Shown: positions 1 to 6,869, numbered from the stretch's first letter. The stretch is DNA of 9,620 nucleotides from a bacterium (GCA_018903055.1 JAHIPW010000012.1:1-9620); one strand, 5' to 3'. Numbers and translations are program-made. The notes: a model not told the origin generated them from the sequence alone.

Positions 1-160
1 GATGGCAGAAGATATGAAAGAAGCAGTAGATATTGCCTTTGGATTGGCTGAAGAGGGGGAGATTGTCCTCCTTTCTCCAGCCTGCTCGAGTTATGATATG
101 TTTAAAGACTTTGAGGAAAGAGGAGAGGTATTTAAGAAAGCGATAAGGGAATTAAAATGA
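1..160 (+). CDS. murD: UDP-N-acetylmuramoyl-L-alanine--D-glutamate ligase, C-terminal end (partial)
   Basis: This is the last 52 codons of a gene entering from the left; the reading frame starts at base 2 and stops with TGA at 158-160. MurD is the cytoplasmic ATP-dependent ligase that adds D-glutamate to UDP-MurNAc-L-Ala. The visible part is the end of the third (C-terminal) Mur-ligase domain. It shows the family signature [19 protein letters not shown] followed by VFKKAI, matching E. coli MurD LLSPACASLDQFKNFEQRG, a segment that helps bind the UMA substrate. The stop overlaps the ftsW start as ATGA, so the two genes are probably translationally coupled. The position directly before ftsW is the classical dcw location of murD. 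The catalytic P-loop lies outside the window. Confidence 0.93.
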   Translation, partial: MAEDMKEAVDIAFGLAEEGEIVLLSPACSSYDMFKDFEERGEVFKKAIRELK

Positions 161-1263
161 AGAAAATCTCTTCCCATCTCGGGCTCTTTCTAATAACCCT
201 GGCCCTGATAAGCATAGGGATCATTATGGTCTATAGTGCCAGTGCCATCATCTCCTTGGAGAGATATAACGATCCCTATTTCTTTTTAAAGCGCCAGATG
301 GCTTGGGTCTTTCTGGGCTTGGTGGGGATGTTCTTTGCTGCTCGGGTTAACTACCGCGCCCTACCCAAGCTCTTGAAGCCCTTGCTCCTTCTTACTCTTT
401 TCTTACTTATCTTGGTCCTCTTTCCCCAGTTTGGAAAGGAAGTTGCTGGTGCCCGGAGGTGGCTAAGGATAGGGGACTTCACCCTTCAGCCTTCAGAGAT
501 AACCAAGCTCATCCTCATTCTCTATATGGCAGATACCCTCTCCAGAAAGAAAGAGAAGATAAAAGACTTGGTCTACGGCTTCCTTCCCCCGCTCATCATC
601 TTAGGGACTATCTTCATCCTCATTCTCCGCCAGCCAGACTTAGGCACGGCCCTCATAATCCTGGTGGTTATTCTGGGGATGCTCTTCGTCTCTGGAGTGC
701 GCCTAAGACATCTCTTCTCCCTATTCCTCGTTGCCCTTCCCGGCATCTGGCTTCTCATCAACAAGGTCGGTTATAGAAAGAGGAGGATCTTGGCCTTTCT
801 CGATCCCTGGAGCGATCCCTTGGGTGATGGCTATCAGATCATCCAGTCCCTTATTGCCTTAGGATCGGGAGGGATCCTTGGCCGGGGTCTAGGAGAAGGA
901 ACCCAGAAGCTCTTCTACCTCCCTGCCCCCCATACCGACTTCATTTTCGCTATATTGGGTGAGGAGCTGGGATTCTTGGGAGGGGTGGCGGTCATCATAC
1001 TCTTTGGAGCATTCATCTATTTTGGAGCTAGAATCGCTCGCCGGGCTCCGGACCTCTTCGGCAGCCTTCTGGCCTTAGGGATAACTACCTGGATTGGGTT
1101 GCAAGCCATGATTAATATCGGGGTAGCCACAGGAACCCTGCCCACCAAAGGGATACCTCTGCCCTTCATAAGCTTTGGTGGCTCCTCCCTGATCTTTTCT
1201 CTAATGGGAGTGGGGATTCTCTTAAGCATCTCCCTGCAGAGCCATGCGAGGCAGGAGAGATGA
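157..1263 (+). CDS. ftsW: FtsW, SEDS-family septal peptidoglycan glycosyltransferase
   Basis: FtsW is a polytopic inner-membrane protein that polymerises lipid II into septal glycan strands together with a class B PBP (not in this window). The 368-residue protein is of usual length and has many hydrophobic segments, starting at about residues 8-30. SEDS motifs are present: QPSE at 111-114, [10 protein letters not shown] at 158-167, [15 protein letters not shown] at 225-239, and [16 protein letters not shown] at 258-273, whose Asp261 lines up with the Asp essential for SEDS polymerase activity. The C-terminal loop [11 protein letters not shown] is at 335-344. The start is supported by AAGGGA at 145-150, six bases upstream. 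The gene overlaps murD and murG by four bases at each end. RodA or SpoVE are the alternatives within the family, but the dcw setting between murD and murG favours FtsW. Confidence 0.96.
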   Translation: MKKISSHLGLFLITLALISIGIIMVYSASAIISLERYNDPYFFLKRQMAWVFLGLVGMFFAARVNYRALPKLLKPLLLLTLFLLILVLFPQFGKEVAGARRWLRIGDFTLQPSEITKLILILYMADTLSRKKEKIKDLVYGFLPPLIILGTIFILILRQPDLGTALIILVVILGMLFVSGVRLRHLFSLFLVALPGIWLLINKVGYRKRRILAFLDPWSDPLGDGYQIIQSLIALGSGGILGRGLGEGTQKLFYLPAPHTDFIFAILGEELGFLGGVAVIILFGAFIYFGARIARRAPDLFGSLLALGITTWIGLQAMINIGVATGTLPTKGIPLPFISFGGSSLIFSLMGVGILLSISLQSHARQER

Positions 1264-2375
1264 GGATTCTGATAACTGGGGGAGGGACGGGGGGCCATAT
1301 CTATCCGGCATTGGCTATCGCTAATCGCCTAAGAGAAGAGAATCACGAAATCCTCTTTGTAGGAGCAGAAGAGGCCCTGGACAGAGAGATCATCACTCGG
1401 GAAGGTTTTACATTTAAAAGCATCCCGGTCCTGCCCTTAAAGAGAAGGTTTTCCTTTTCCATCTTCAAATTTGGAATTAAGTTCATTATGGGATTCTTCC
1501 GGGCCTTTCCCATTTTATTTAATTTCAGGCCCCAGCTAATAGTGGGTACCGGAGGATATTCCAGCGCCCCCGTTGCTCTGGCAGCCTATTTTTTACGCAT
1601 TCCTCTGCTGATCCATGAGCAGAACCTCTATCCTGGCCTGACCAATCGCTTCCTCTCTCGTTTTGCTCGAGAGATAGACATCACCTTTCCCGAGCCAAAA
1701 GAATATTTTAAGAAAAGAAAGGTAAAAATAACCGGGAATCCTATACGGATAGAAATCTTGGATCGAGATAGAAAAAAAGCACTTAAAAACCTTAAACTTT
1801 ATTCTGGGAAGTTCAATCTCTTAGTCTTTGGCGGGAGCCAGGGAGCGAAGGCCATAAATTATTGTCTCGCTCAAATCCTAAAGAAAGGTCTCTTAGAAGG
1901 AAAGGGTCTCCAGATCATCCTCCTCTCTGGGTTTTTCGACTTCGAGTACCTCATTCAGGCCGCCAAAAGTAGTAAGATTCCTTTACTCATAAAGCCCTTT
2001 TTGCATAATATGGCTGATGCCTATGGAGCGGCAGATTTGGTCATCTCTCGTGCGGGAGCGACTACTCTTGCCGAACTCACTGCCTGCAGTCTACCCGCTA
2101 TTCTCATACCCTATCCCCGTGCTACGCGGAGGCATCAGGAGTATAATGCCTGCTTCCTTGCCAAGGAGGGGGCGGCTATGGTAATATTGGAAAATGACCT
2201 TTCCCCAGAGAGGTTGGCAGATAGCATCCTGCGGTTGATGGAAGATAGAGAGAGATTGAAAAAGATGAGGGAGAGAAGTAGGGGGCTGGGAATGCCCTGG
2301 GCAACGGATAGGGTAGTGGAGTCCATCTATAGATTAGGGAAGAAAAAGGCAGAAAAGGACCGCAAAGGGCTATAA
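1260..2375 (+). CDS. murG: MurG, undecaprenyl-PP-MurNAc-pentapeptide GlcNAc transferase
   Basis: MurG transfers GlcNAc from UDP-GlcNAc to lipid I at the inner face of the membrane, giving lipid II, the substrate of FtsW. The 371-residue GT-B protein shows the N-terminal glycine loop GGGTGGH at 7-13, a second glycine-rich loop VGTGGYSSAP at 95-104, HEQN at 119-122, TGNPIR at 158-163, GGSQGA at 191-196, and the donor-site motif SRAGATTLAE at 263-272 followed by HQEYNA at 292-297. AGGAG at 1253-1257 or GAGG at 1248-1251 supplies the ribosome binding site. The ATG overlaps the ftsW stop (ATGA). The lysine-rich tail (residues 361-371, KKKAEKDRKGL) lies beyond the usual family end and is encoded by the left arm of the repeat array that fills the next gap, so the array appears to have rewritten the C terminus. 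Confidence 0.96.
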   Translation: MRILITGGGTGGHIYPALAIANRLREENHEILFVGAEEALDREIITREGFTFKSIPVLPLKRRFSFSIFKFGIKFIMGFFRAFPILFNFRPQLIVGTGGYSSAPVALAAYFLRIPLLIHEQNLYPGLTNRFLSRFAREIDITFPEPKEYFKKRKVKITGNPIRIEILDRDRKKALKNLKLYSGKFNLLVFGGSQGAKAINYCLAQILKKGLLEGKGLQIILLSGFFDFEYLIQAAKSSKIPLLIKPFLHNMADAYGAADLVISRAGATTLAELTACSLPAILIPYPRATRRHQEYNACFLAKEGAAMVILENDLSPERLADSILRLMEDRERLKKMRERSRGLGMPWATDRVVESIYRLGKKKAEKDRKGL

Positions 2376-2460
2376 AGGGCAGGAAAGGACTATAGCAAAA
2401 AGCCTTTTTGAGCCTTTATTAGCCTTTTCAGGCCTTCTTCAGCCCTGTCAAGCCTTTTAT
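2341..2460 (+). repeat. Two-armed inverted array of 10-bp repeats between murG and murC
   Basis: The left arm (2341-2390) is five exact-period decamers with core AAAGG, for example tataaagggc and aggaaaggac. A 10-base spacer (2391-2400) follows. The right arm (2401-2460) is six decamers with core AGCCTTTT, for example agcctttttg and agcctttatt. Because the period is ten in both arms, the AAAGG and CCTTT cores pair in register along the whole structure. The left arm begins inside the murG coding region and covers its last 11 codons. The right arm ends just before the murC ribosome binding site. No protein is encoded between the arms. Function is unknown; it could be a small non-autonomous repeat element or an RNA hairpin acting between murG and murC. 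Confidence 0.85.
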
Positions 2461-2474
2461 AAAAGTGAGGAAGG

Positions 2475-3848
2475 ATGTTTAAGAAGGTAGAGAGAATCCA
2501 CTTCATTGGCATTGGGGGGGCCGGGATGAGTGGCATGGCCGAGGTCCTATTCAACCTGGGCTATAAGGTAACCGGCTCAGACATTACAGAGAACCAGGTA
2601 ACCAAAAGGCTTAAAAATTTAGGGATAAAAGTCTATCTTGGCCATAGGGGTTCCCAGGTTGGTCCCTGCCATGTAGTAGTTACTTCTAGCGCTATCCCTC
2701 CCAACAATCCGGAGGTGAAGGCTGCCATAGCAACCAAGATACCGGTCATTCCCAGAGCGGTAATGCTTGCCGAACTGATGAGGATGAAGGAGGGAATCGC
2801 CATTGCTGGTACACATGGAAAGACGACCACCACTGCTATGGTGGCCAGGGTATTGGCTAAGGGAGGCCTGGATCCCACATTCGTCATTGGGGGAATATTG
2901 AAGAGGACGAGGAGCTCAGCCAATCTGGGCAAGGGGGATTTCCTGGTGGCTGAGGCAGATGAGTCGGATGGCTCTTTTCTCCATCTCTCCCCGGCCATTG
3001 CGGTCGTCACCTCCATTGATAAGGACCATCTGGATTACTATGGCTCTCTAAAGAGGCTAAAGGAGACCTTCCTGGAGTTCGTCAATAAGGTCCCCTTCTA
3101 TGGCCTGGCCATACTCTGTTCTGACGATCCCAATATTCGGGATCTTCTTCCCCGGCTGGAGAAGAGGTATCTTACCTATGGCCTGAAGGGACCAGCGGAG
3201 ATTGTGACCAGAGGAATAAAGAGAACAAAAAAAGGATTAGTGGAATTTAGTGTCATTTATTACGGGAAAAACTTAGGAAGAATAACCCTGGGTCTTCCCG
3301 GTATCCATAACGTCTCGAATAGCCTGGCAGCTATTGGGGTGGGTCTGGAGTTGGGTATAGACTTTATTAATATCAGGAAGGCGTTGAAAAACCTCAAGGG
3401 AGTAGAGAGGAGATTGGAGATCAAGGGGAAGAAAGAATCTATCTTGGTAATCGATGATTATGCCCACCACCCCACAGAGGTGAGAGCGGCGCTCGCCACC
3501 ATTAAAGGGAGATATCCAAAGAAAAGACTGGTGGGCATCTTCCAGCCCCATCGCTATACCAGAACCAGGGATCTATTAAAGGAGTTTGCCACCTGTTTTA
3601 AAGGACTGGATATTCTGATCCTCACCAGGATTTATCCTGCGGGTGAAAAGCCCATCCCCGGAGTAAAGACCAAGAGCCTACTCCCCCTCATGGCTAAAAG
3701 AAAGAAACCAGAAGTGAGATATATTGCCTCTTTAAATAAAATAGTTGAACACCTTCTAAAAATATTAGAGCCCAATGATTTAATCCTTACTTTAGGAGCC
3801 GGGGATGTCTATTGGGTGGGGGAGGAACTCCTCAGGAAATTAGGGTGA
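2475..3848 (+). CDS. murC: MurC, UDP-N-acetylmuramate--L-alanine ligase
   Basis: MurC is the cytoplasmic ATP-dependent ligase that adds L-alanine to UDP-MurNAc, the first amino acid of the stem peptide. The 457-residue length is normal. The N-terminal Rossmann domain carries GIGGAGMSG at 12-20. The ATP P-loop AGTHGKTTTT is at 111-120. The central domain shows AEADESDGSFL at 159-169 and the HNVSNSLAA motif at 278-286. The C-terminal domain carries DDYAHHPTEV at 327-336 and FQPHRYTRT at 356-364, typical of MurC rather than MurD/E/F. GAGGAAGG at 2467-2474 immediately precedes the ATG and sets the start. The gene is separated from both neighbours by inverted repeat arrays, and its stop codon shares its last base with the downstream array. 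Confidence 0.97.
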   Translation: MFKKVERIHFIGIGGAGMSGMAEVLFNLGYKVTGSDITENQVTKRLKNLGIKVYLGHRGSQVGPCHVVVTSSAIPPNNPEVKAAIATKIPVIPRAVMLAELMRMKEGIAIAGTHGKTTTTAMVARVLAKGGLDPTFVIGGILKRTRSSANLGKGDFLVAEADESDGSFLHLSPAIAVVTSIDKDHLDYYGSLKRLKETFLEFVNKVPFYGLAILCSDDPNIRDLLPRLEKRYLTYGLKGPAEIVTRGIKRTKKGLVEFSVIYYGKNLGRITLGLPGIHNVSNSLAAIGVGLELGIDFINIRKALKNLKGVERRLEIKGKKESILVIDDYAHHPTEVRAALATIKGRYPKKRLVGIFQPHRYTRTRDLLKEFATCFKGLDILILTRIYPAGEKPIPGVKTKSLLPLMAKRKKPEVRYIASLNKIVEHLLKILEPNDLILTLGAGDVYWVGEELLRKLG

Positions 3849-3914
3849 TCAGGTAATCGGGTTATCGGGTAATCGGGAACTTCCTGATACCCTGATGTCC
3901 TGATATCCTGATCT
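3848..3914 (+). repeat. Two-armed inverted array of 8-bp repeats between murC and murB
   Basis: The left arm is four octamers (3848-3879: atcaggta, atcgggtt, atcgggta, atcgggaa). The spacer is only three bases (3880-3882). The right arm is four octamers (3883-3914: cctgatac, cctgatgt, cctgatat, cctgatct). The arms are inverted relative to each other. Three of the left units read ATCGGG where a perfect complement of CCTGAT would be ATCAGG; in the sense transcript this gives a G-U wobble rather than a mismatch. The array abuts the murC stop and ends shortly before the murB ribosome-binding element. No open reading frame lies within it. Confidence 0.87.
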
Positions 3915-3919
3915 CCTTC

Positions 3920-3933
3920 CGAGCAAAGCGAGG
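3920..3933 (+). promoter_or_regulatory. Recurring ribosome-binding element upstream of murB
   Basis: The bases cgagcaaagcgagg end in GAGG, six bases before the murB ATG, and so act as its Shine-Dalgarno sequence. The same motif, with one or two changes, sits directly upstream of ftsA and ftsZ in this window. That makes it a dispersed short repeat carrying a ribosome binding site, rather than a chance match. Confidence 0.65.
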
Positions 3934-3939
3934 CCGGGG

Positions 3940-4842
3940 ATGTCTTGGAGAGAAGAGATTAGGGAGATAGTGAAAGGAGAGGTAAAGTTCGATGAGCCGA
4001 TGAGCAGGCATACTTCTTTTAACATTGGTGGTCCGGCTGACTGCCTCGTCATTCCCCAAGACATAGAGGATCTAAAAGGGATTATTCTTTTTAGCAAAAA
4101 GAGAAGACTTCCTCTAAAAGTAATGGGCCAGGGAACAAACCTCTTGGTTCGGGATAGAGGGATAAGAGGGATAGTAGTAAGATTAGGAAAAGGTTTTGAG
4201 GGTGTAAAATTTTTCGAAAATGATCTTCTGGCCGGAGCAGCGGTGAGACTCTCTGTTCTAATAAAGATGGCGGCCTCCAAAGGATTGGGGGGTCTGGAGT
4301 TTACTGTCGGTATCCCGGGAAGTCTGGGTGGGGCCATCGCAACCAATGCTGGGACAGAAGCCTTTTCCGTATCTCAGAGGCTTGAAAGTATCAGGGTGAT
4401 GACTGGAGAAGGTAAAGTGAAGGACCTAAAAGCCAACCATCTAAACTTTGGCTATCGTCGGTGCCATTTGGAAGAGAACAGCATAATCCTGAATGCTAAG
4501 TTGAGATTGGAAAGAATGAAAGAAGATGAGATCCTAAAAAGAATGAATGCTTTCTTAGACAGGAGAGAAAGGACCCAACCCCTGGGGACAGCCAATGCTG
4601 GCTGTATCTTCAAGAATCCAGATCCTAAGACTCCAGCCGGTTCCCTCATTCAAGAGACAGGATTCAAGGGGAAGAGGATAGGAGGAGCTTCTGTCTCTAA
4701 GGTCCATGCCAACTTCATTCTCAATCTGGGAAGAGCAAGAGCAGAGGATGTACTTACCCTTATGAAAATAATAAAGGAAGAAGTGAAGGGAAAGACAGGA
4801 ATAGATCTGGAGCCAGAGATTGAGACTTGGGGAGAGGACTGA
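3940..4842 (+). CDS. murB: MurB, UDP-N-acetylenolpyruvoylglucosamine reductase
   Basis: MurB is the cytoplasmic FAD enzyme that reduces UDP-GlcNAc-enolpyruvate with NADPH to give UDP-MurNAc, the substrate of MurC. The 300-residue protein shows SRHTSFNIGGPAD at 22-34 and GQGTNLLV at 63-70 for FAD binding, then VGIPGSLGGAIATNAG at 123-138. The substrate motif GYRRCHL is at 171-177 (Tyr172 and Arg173 in the catalytic-site position). NAGCIFKNP at 219-227, GFKGKRIGGASVSKVHANF at 241-259 and the C-terminal LEPEI with the conserved Glu at 290-294 follow. Its length and motif spacing suit the short type II enzymes. The usual catalytic Ser of the GSxFKNP motif is Cys222 here. GAGG at 3930-3933 supports the start. 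The murC-murB-ddl order is also known from Alphaproteobacteria. Confidence 0.96.
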   Translation: MSWREEIREIVKGEVKFDEPMSRHTSFNIGGPADCLVIPQDIEDLKGIILFSKKRRLPLKVMGQGTNLLVRDRGIRGIVVRLGKGFEGVKFFENDLLAGAAVRLSVLIKMAASKGLGGLEFTVGIPGSLGGAIATNAGTEAFSVSQRLESIRVMTGEGKVKDLKANHLNFGYRRCHLEENSIILNAKLRLERMKEDEILKRMNAFLDRRERTQPLGTANAGCIFKNPDPKTPAGSLIQETGFKGKRIGGASVSKVHANFILNLGRARAEDVLTLMKIIKEEVKGKTGIDLEPEIETWGED

Positions 4843-4844
4843 TG

Positions 4845-4900
4845 AAAGTGCAAAGTGCAAAGTGCAAAATGCAAAATGAAAAATGAAAAATGAAAAATTA
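4845..4900 (+). repeat. One-armed 7-bp tandem array between murB and ddl
   Basis: Starting just after the murB stop there are three copies of aaagtgc (4845-4865), then aaaatgc, aaaatg and two copies of aaaaatg, grading into an A-rich end. The period is seven bases, with one six-base unit. Unlike the other gap arrays I see no inverted second arm (no gcacttt series) in this gap. The array creates several chance ATG triplets, including one at 4883 in frame with ddl. Confidence 0.8.
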
Positions 4901-4915
4901 AAGAGACTCAAGAAA

Positions 4916-5842
4916 ATGAAGATAGCGGTTCTCATGGGTGGAACCTCTGCTGAGAGAGAGGTCTCGCTTTCGACCGGGAAGGCAATTATTGAAGCCCTAA
5001 AGAGAAAGGGATTAAAAGTAATCTCCATAGATGTCGATAAAGATATTGCTAAAAAACTCTTAAAAGAGAAAATTAATCTGGCCTTTATTGCTCTCCATGG
5101 AAGGGGAGGGGAGGATGGAACAATACAGGGCCTTCTGGAATTATTGGGGATTCCCTATACAGGAAGTGGAGTCTTGGCCAGTGCCCTGGCCCTGAATAAG
5201 GCCCAGGCCAAGAAAGTCTTTAAATTCCATGGGCTCCCTGTCCCTAAGTTTCAAGTCTTGAAAAAAGAGGATCCAGCCGCCAAAGGCGAGCCTCGCCAAA
5301 GGCGGGGATCCAGAATCCAGGATCTTAAATTCCCTTTGCCCCTGGTCATCAAGCCTGCTCGCGAGGGCTCAACCATAGGCATTTCTATCATCCATAATAA
5401 AAGGGATATAAAAAAAGCCCTAGAGAAGGCCTTTCGATATGACGAGGAGATCATAATAGAAGAGTATATTGAAGGGAAAGAGGTAACGGTAGGGATAGTG
5501 GGGGATGAGGCCCTGCCGGTCATTGAGATCCGGCCAAAGGATGCCTTCTATACCTATGAGGCGAAGTATATTAAGGGGCTGACGGACTTCATCATTCCCG
5601 CTCGCTTGTCCAAGAGAGTCTATTCTCAGGTGCAGAGGATAGCCCTTACTGCCTATCACGCCCTGGGCTGCCGTCACTTCGCCCGGGTGGACATGATAGT
5701 GAATAAGAAGAATAAACCCTATCTCTTAGAGCTCAATACCATACCGGGTATGACCGCTACCAGCCTCCTTCCTCAGGCGGCAGCAAAAAGGGGAATCAGT
5801 TTCGATAATCTGGTACTCAAAATCTTGGAGATGGCGCTATAG
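4916..5842 (+). CDS. ddl: D-alanine--D-alanine ligase
   Basis: Ddl is a cytoplasmic ATP-grasp ligase joining two D-alanines to make the dipeptide that ends the peptidoglycan stem. With the start at 4916 (MKIAVLMGGTSAEREVSL) the protein has 308 residues, close to E. coli DdlB (306). An in-frame ATG at 4883 would add 11 residues, but it lies inside a low-complexity repeat with no ribosome binding site, so I reject it. Visible motifs are Glu13 in SAERE, HGRGGEDGTIQG at 61-72, YTGSG at 81-85, REGST at 149-153 (Ser152), FYTYEAKY at 211-218 (Tyr218, typical of D-Ala rather than D-Lac ligases), Asp259, and LELNTIPGMT at 271-280 with metal ligands Glu272 and Asn274. Residues 119-136 are encoded by a palindromic repeat sitting in the variable loop before the ATP-grasp strand LVIKP. 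Confidence 0.95.
   Translation: MKIAVLMGGTSAEREVSLSTGKAIIEALKRKGLKVISIDVDKDIAKKLLKEKINLAFIALHGRGGEDGTIQGLLELLGIPYTGSGVLASALALNKAQAKKVFKFHGLPVPKFQVLKKEDPAAKGEPRQRRGSRIQDLKFPLPLVIKPAREGSTIGISIIHNKRDIKKALEKAFRYDEEIIIEEYIEGKEVTVGIVGDEALPVIEIRPKDAFYTYEAKYIKGLTDFIIPARLSKRVYSQVQRIALTAYHALGCRHFARVDMIVNKKNKPYLLELNTIPGMTATSLLPQAAAKRGISFDNLVLKILEMAL
5269..5322 (+). repeat. In-frame palindromic element inside ddl
   Basis: GGATCC at 5269-5274 and again at 5306-5311 bracket two perfect copies of the 11-mer CGCCAAAGGCG (5278-5288 and 5294-5304). The whole folds as a hairpin: the GGATCC ends pair, then CCGCC with GGCGG, then GGCGA with TCGCC, around an AAA/AAA internal loop. A short GGATCCAGAATCCAGGATC stretch follows at 5306-5324. 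It is read in frame as roughly DPAAKGEPRQRRGSRIQD. The composition is far more GC-rich than the surrounding ddl sequence. It looks like a small palindromic repeat tolerated in a surface loop. Confidence 0.7.
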
Positions 5843-5863
5843 AAAGGGAGAAAGTAAAAGCAA

Positions 5864-6003
5864 GGGGTGGGGATGAGTAATGAGTAGTGTGTCGGGGATG
5901 AGTTGTGAGGGTGAGGGAATAAAACTCAACCCCATTCCCACAACCCGACTCACAACACACAACACACAACACACCCTCATCCTATTCACTGTTCACCGTT
6001 CAC
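5864..6003 (+). repeat. Two-armed inverted low-complexity array between ddl and ftsQ
   Basis: The 168-base ddl-ftsQ gap carries a G/T/A-rich left arm (5864-5917, a single C) and a C/A/T-rich right arm (5925-6003, three G), separated by aataaaa-type sequence. Left-arm units include gatgagt, aatgagt, agtgtgt and gtgaggg. Right-arm units are largely 7-mers: gactcac, three exact copies of aacacac (5954-5974), cctcatc, tgttcac and cgttcac. The reverse complement of the right units (GTGTGTT, GTGAGTC, GATGAGG) resembles the left ones, so the arms are inverted, though less regularly than in the other gaps. The right arm ends seven bases before the ftsQ ATG. The rest of the gap (5843-5863) is A/G-rich with no gene. 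Confidence 0.75.
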
Positions 6004-6010
6004 TGAGATA

Positions 6011-6823
6011 ATGAAAAAATACCGCACTAGAAATCTCAGGATCACCCCCCGGCCAAAGCATTTTAAAAGAAGAAGAAAGAAAATAAAAAACTTTTTTAAG
6101 AATACCCTTAAATTACTCTTCATCTTAATCATTGTCTCTTCTCTGGGATTTCTGGGGAAGTGGTTCTATGAGTTTCTTCATACCTCTTCGAGTTTTAATA
6201 TAGAGGAGATCGATATCCAGGGATTGAATCGGCTGAAAGAGAAGGAGATCCTCGATCTTCTATCCTTAGATCTTCCTCAGAATATATTTTACATCGATCT
6301 AAAAGAAGCACGAAAACGAATTGAAATCCATCCGCGCATTGCCGAGGCCATCATCCATCGTCGTCCTCCAAAGAGGGTCATCATCCAGGTCAGGGAGAGG
6401 GAGCCCATCGCCCTGATAAATCAAAAGGATTCCTTCCTGGGAGTAGATGTCTCAGGCGTTCCTTTCCCACTGATAGAGCCTCCGAAAGAGATCGATCTAC
6501 CCCTTATCACGGGAATAAGTTCAAGCGAAATAGTCATTGGCGAGGAATCAAATTCTACCGGTCTCAAGATGGCTCTGGACATTTTGAAGGTTATTCTCTC
6601 CCTGAAGGGAGACCTCTATGGCCAGGTCTCAGAAATAAATGTGGAAGATGGAATAACCCTCTATACCATAGAGGCTACTCGGGTTCGGATGGGAAGAGAG
6701 AACTTCCGGGAGCAACTCCTCAATCTCCAGGGGGTGCTCATTCACCTAAATAAGGAAAAGAAGAAAGCGGAATATATTGATTTAAGATTTAAGAATAAGG
6801 TCATCGTCAAGGAACGCAAATAA
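6011..6823 (+). CDS. ftsQ: FtsQ/DivIB-type division protein
   Basis: FtsQ is a bitopic membrane protein that links the cytoplasmic Z ring to the outer-face division proteins (FtsB/L and FtsWI in E. coli). The 270-residue protein has a strongly basic cytoplasmic tail (residues 1-30, rich in Arg and Lys), one membrane segment at about 33-50 (TLKLLFILIIVSSLGFLG), and a POTRA domain at about 62-136, starting FNIEEIDIQGLNRLKEKEI and ending RPPKRVIIQVREREPIALI. The beta-rich FtsQ domain follows, with FLGVDVSGVPFP at 142-153, LPLITGI at 163-169 and the C-terminal YIDLRFKNKVIVK signature. The position between ddl and ftsA agrees. The start has only a weak ribosome binding site (GAG at 6005-6007) immediately after the repeat array, so translation may be inefficient or the start slightly uncertain. 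Confidence 0.93.
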   Translation: MKKYRTRNLRITPRPKHFKRRRKKIKNFFKNTLKLLFILIIVSSLGFLGKWFYEFLHTSSSFNIEEIDIQGLNRLKEKEILDLLSLDLPQNIFYIDLKEARKRIEIHPRIAEAIIHRRPPKRVIIQVREREPIALINQKDSFLGVDVSGVPFPLIEPPKEIDLPLITGISSSEIVIGEESNSTGLKMALDILKVILSLKGDLYGQVSEINVEDGITLYTIEATRVRMGRENFREQLLNLQGVLIHLNKEKKKAEYIDLRFKNKVIVKERK

Positions 6824-6835
6824 GTCTCTGAAAAA

Positions 6836-6841
6836 TATAAT
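6836..6841 (+). promoter_or_regulatory. Possible -10 hexamer upstream of ftsA
   Basis: A perfect TATAAT lies in the 46-base ftsQ-ftsA gap, 29 bases before the ftsA ATG. No convincing TTGACA-like box is found 16-18 bases upstream, where the sequence is the ftsQ 3' end. The hexamer could give ftsA-ftsZ their own promoter, but it may be a chance AT-rich match. Confidence 0.25.
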
Positions 6842-6848
6842 CTTAATC

Positions 6849-6867
6849 GACGAGCGTTAGCGAGGAG
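6849..6867 (+). promoter_or_regulatory. Recurring ribosome-binding element upstream of ftsA
   Basis: The sequence gacgagcgttagcgaggag ends in AGGAG two bases before the ftsA ATG (AGG four bases before). It is nearly identical to the element upstream of ftsZ (8643-8660) and related to the one upstream of murB (3920-3933). It provides the Shine-Dalgarno sequence. Confidence 0.7.
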
Positions 6868-6869
6868 AA

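Noticed and set aside
459-776. Second forward-frame open stretch within ftsW
   Set aside because: Fully inside a clear ftsW gene in another frame, low-complexity His/Pro/Arg-rich product, no initiation signal.
2397-2409. aaaaagccttttt as an intrinsic terminator between murG and murC
   Set aside because: The stem is only A-T pairs with a three-base loop and no GC-rich stem; it is better explained as the junction of the two repeat arms.
4883-4915. Longer Ddl start adding MKNEKLKRLKK before the conserved N terminus
   Set aside because: The ATG is one of several generated by the repeat array, has no ribosome binding site, and the shorter protein matches the usual family length.
4555-5028. Minus-strand open frame containing a Phe/His/Cys-rich stretch, and many other minus-strand frames across the window
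   Set aside because: They lie antisense to well-supported genes, show no recognisable domain, and the odd composition here is just the translated 7-bp array.
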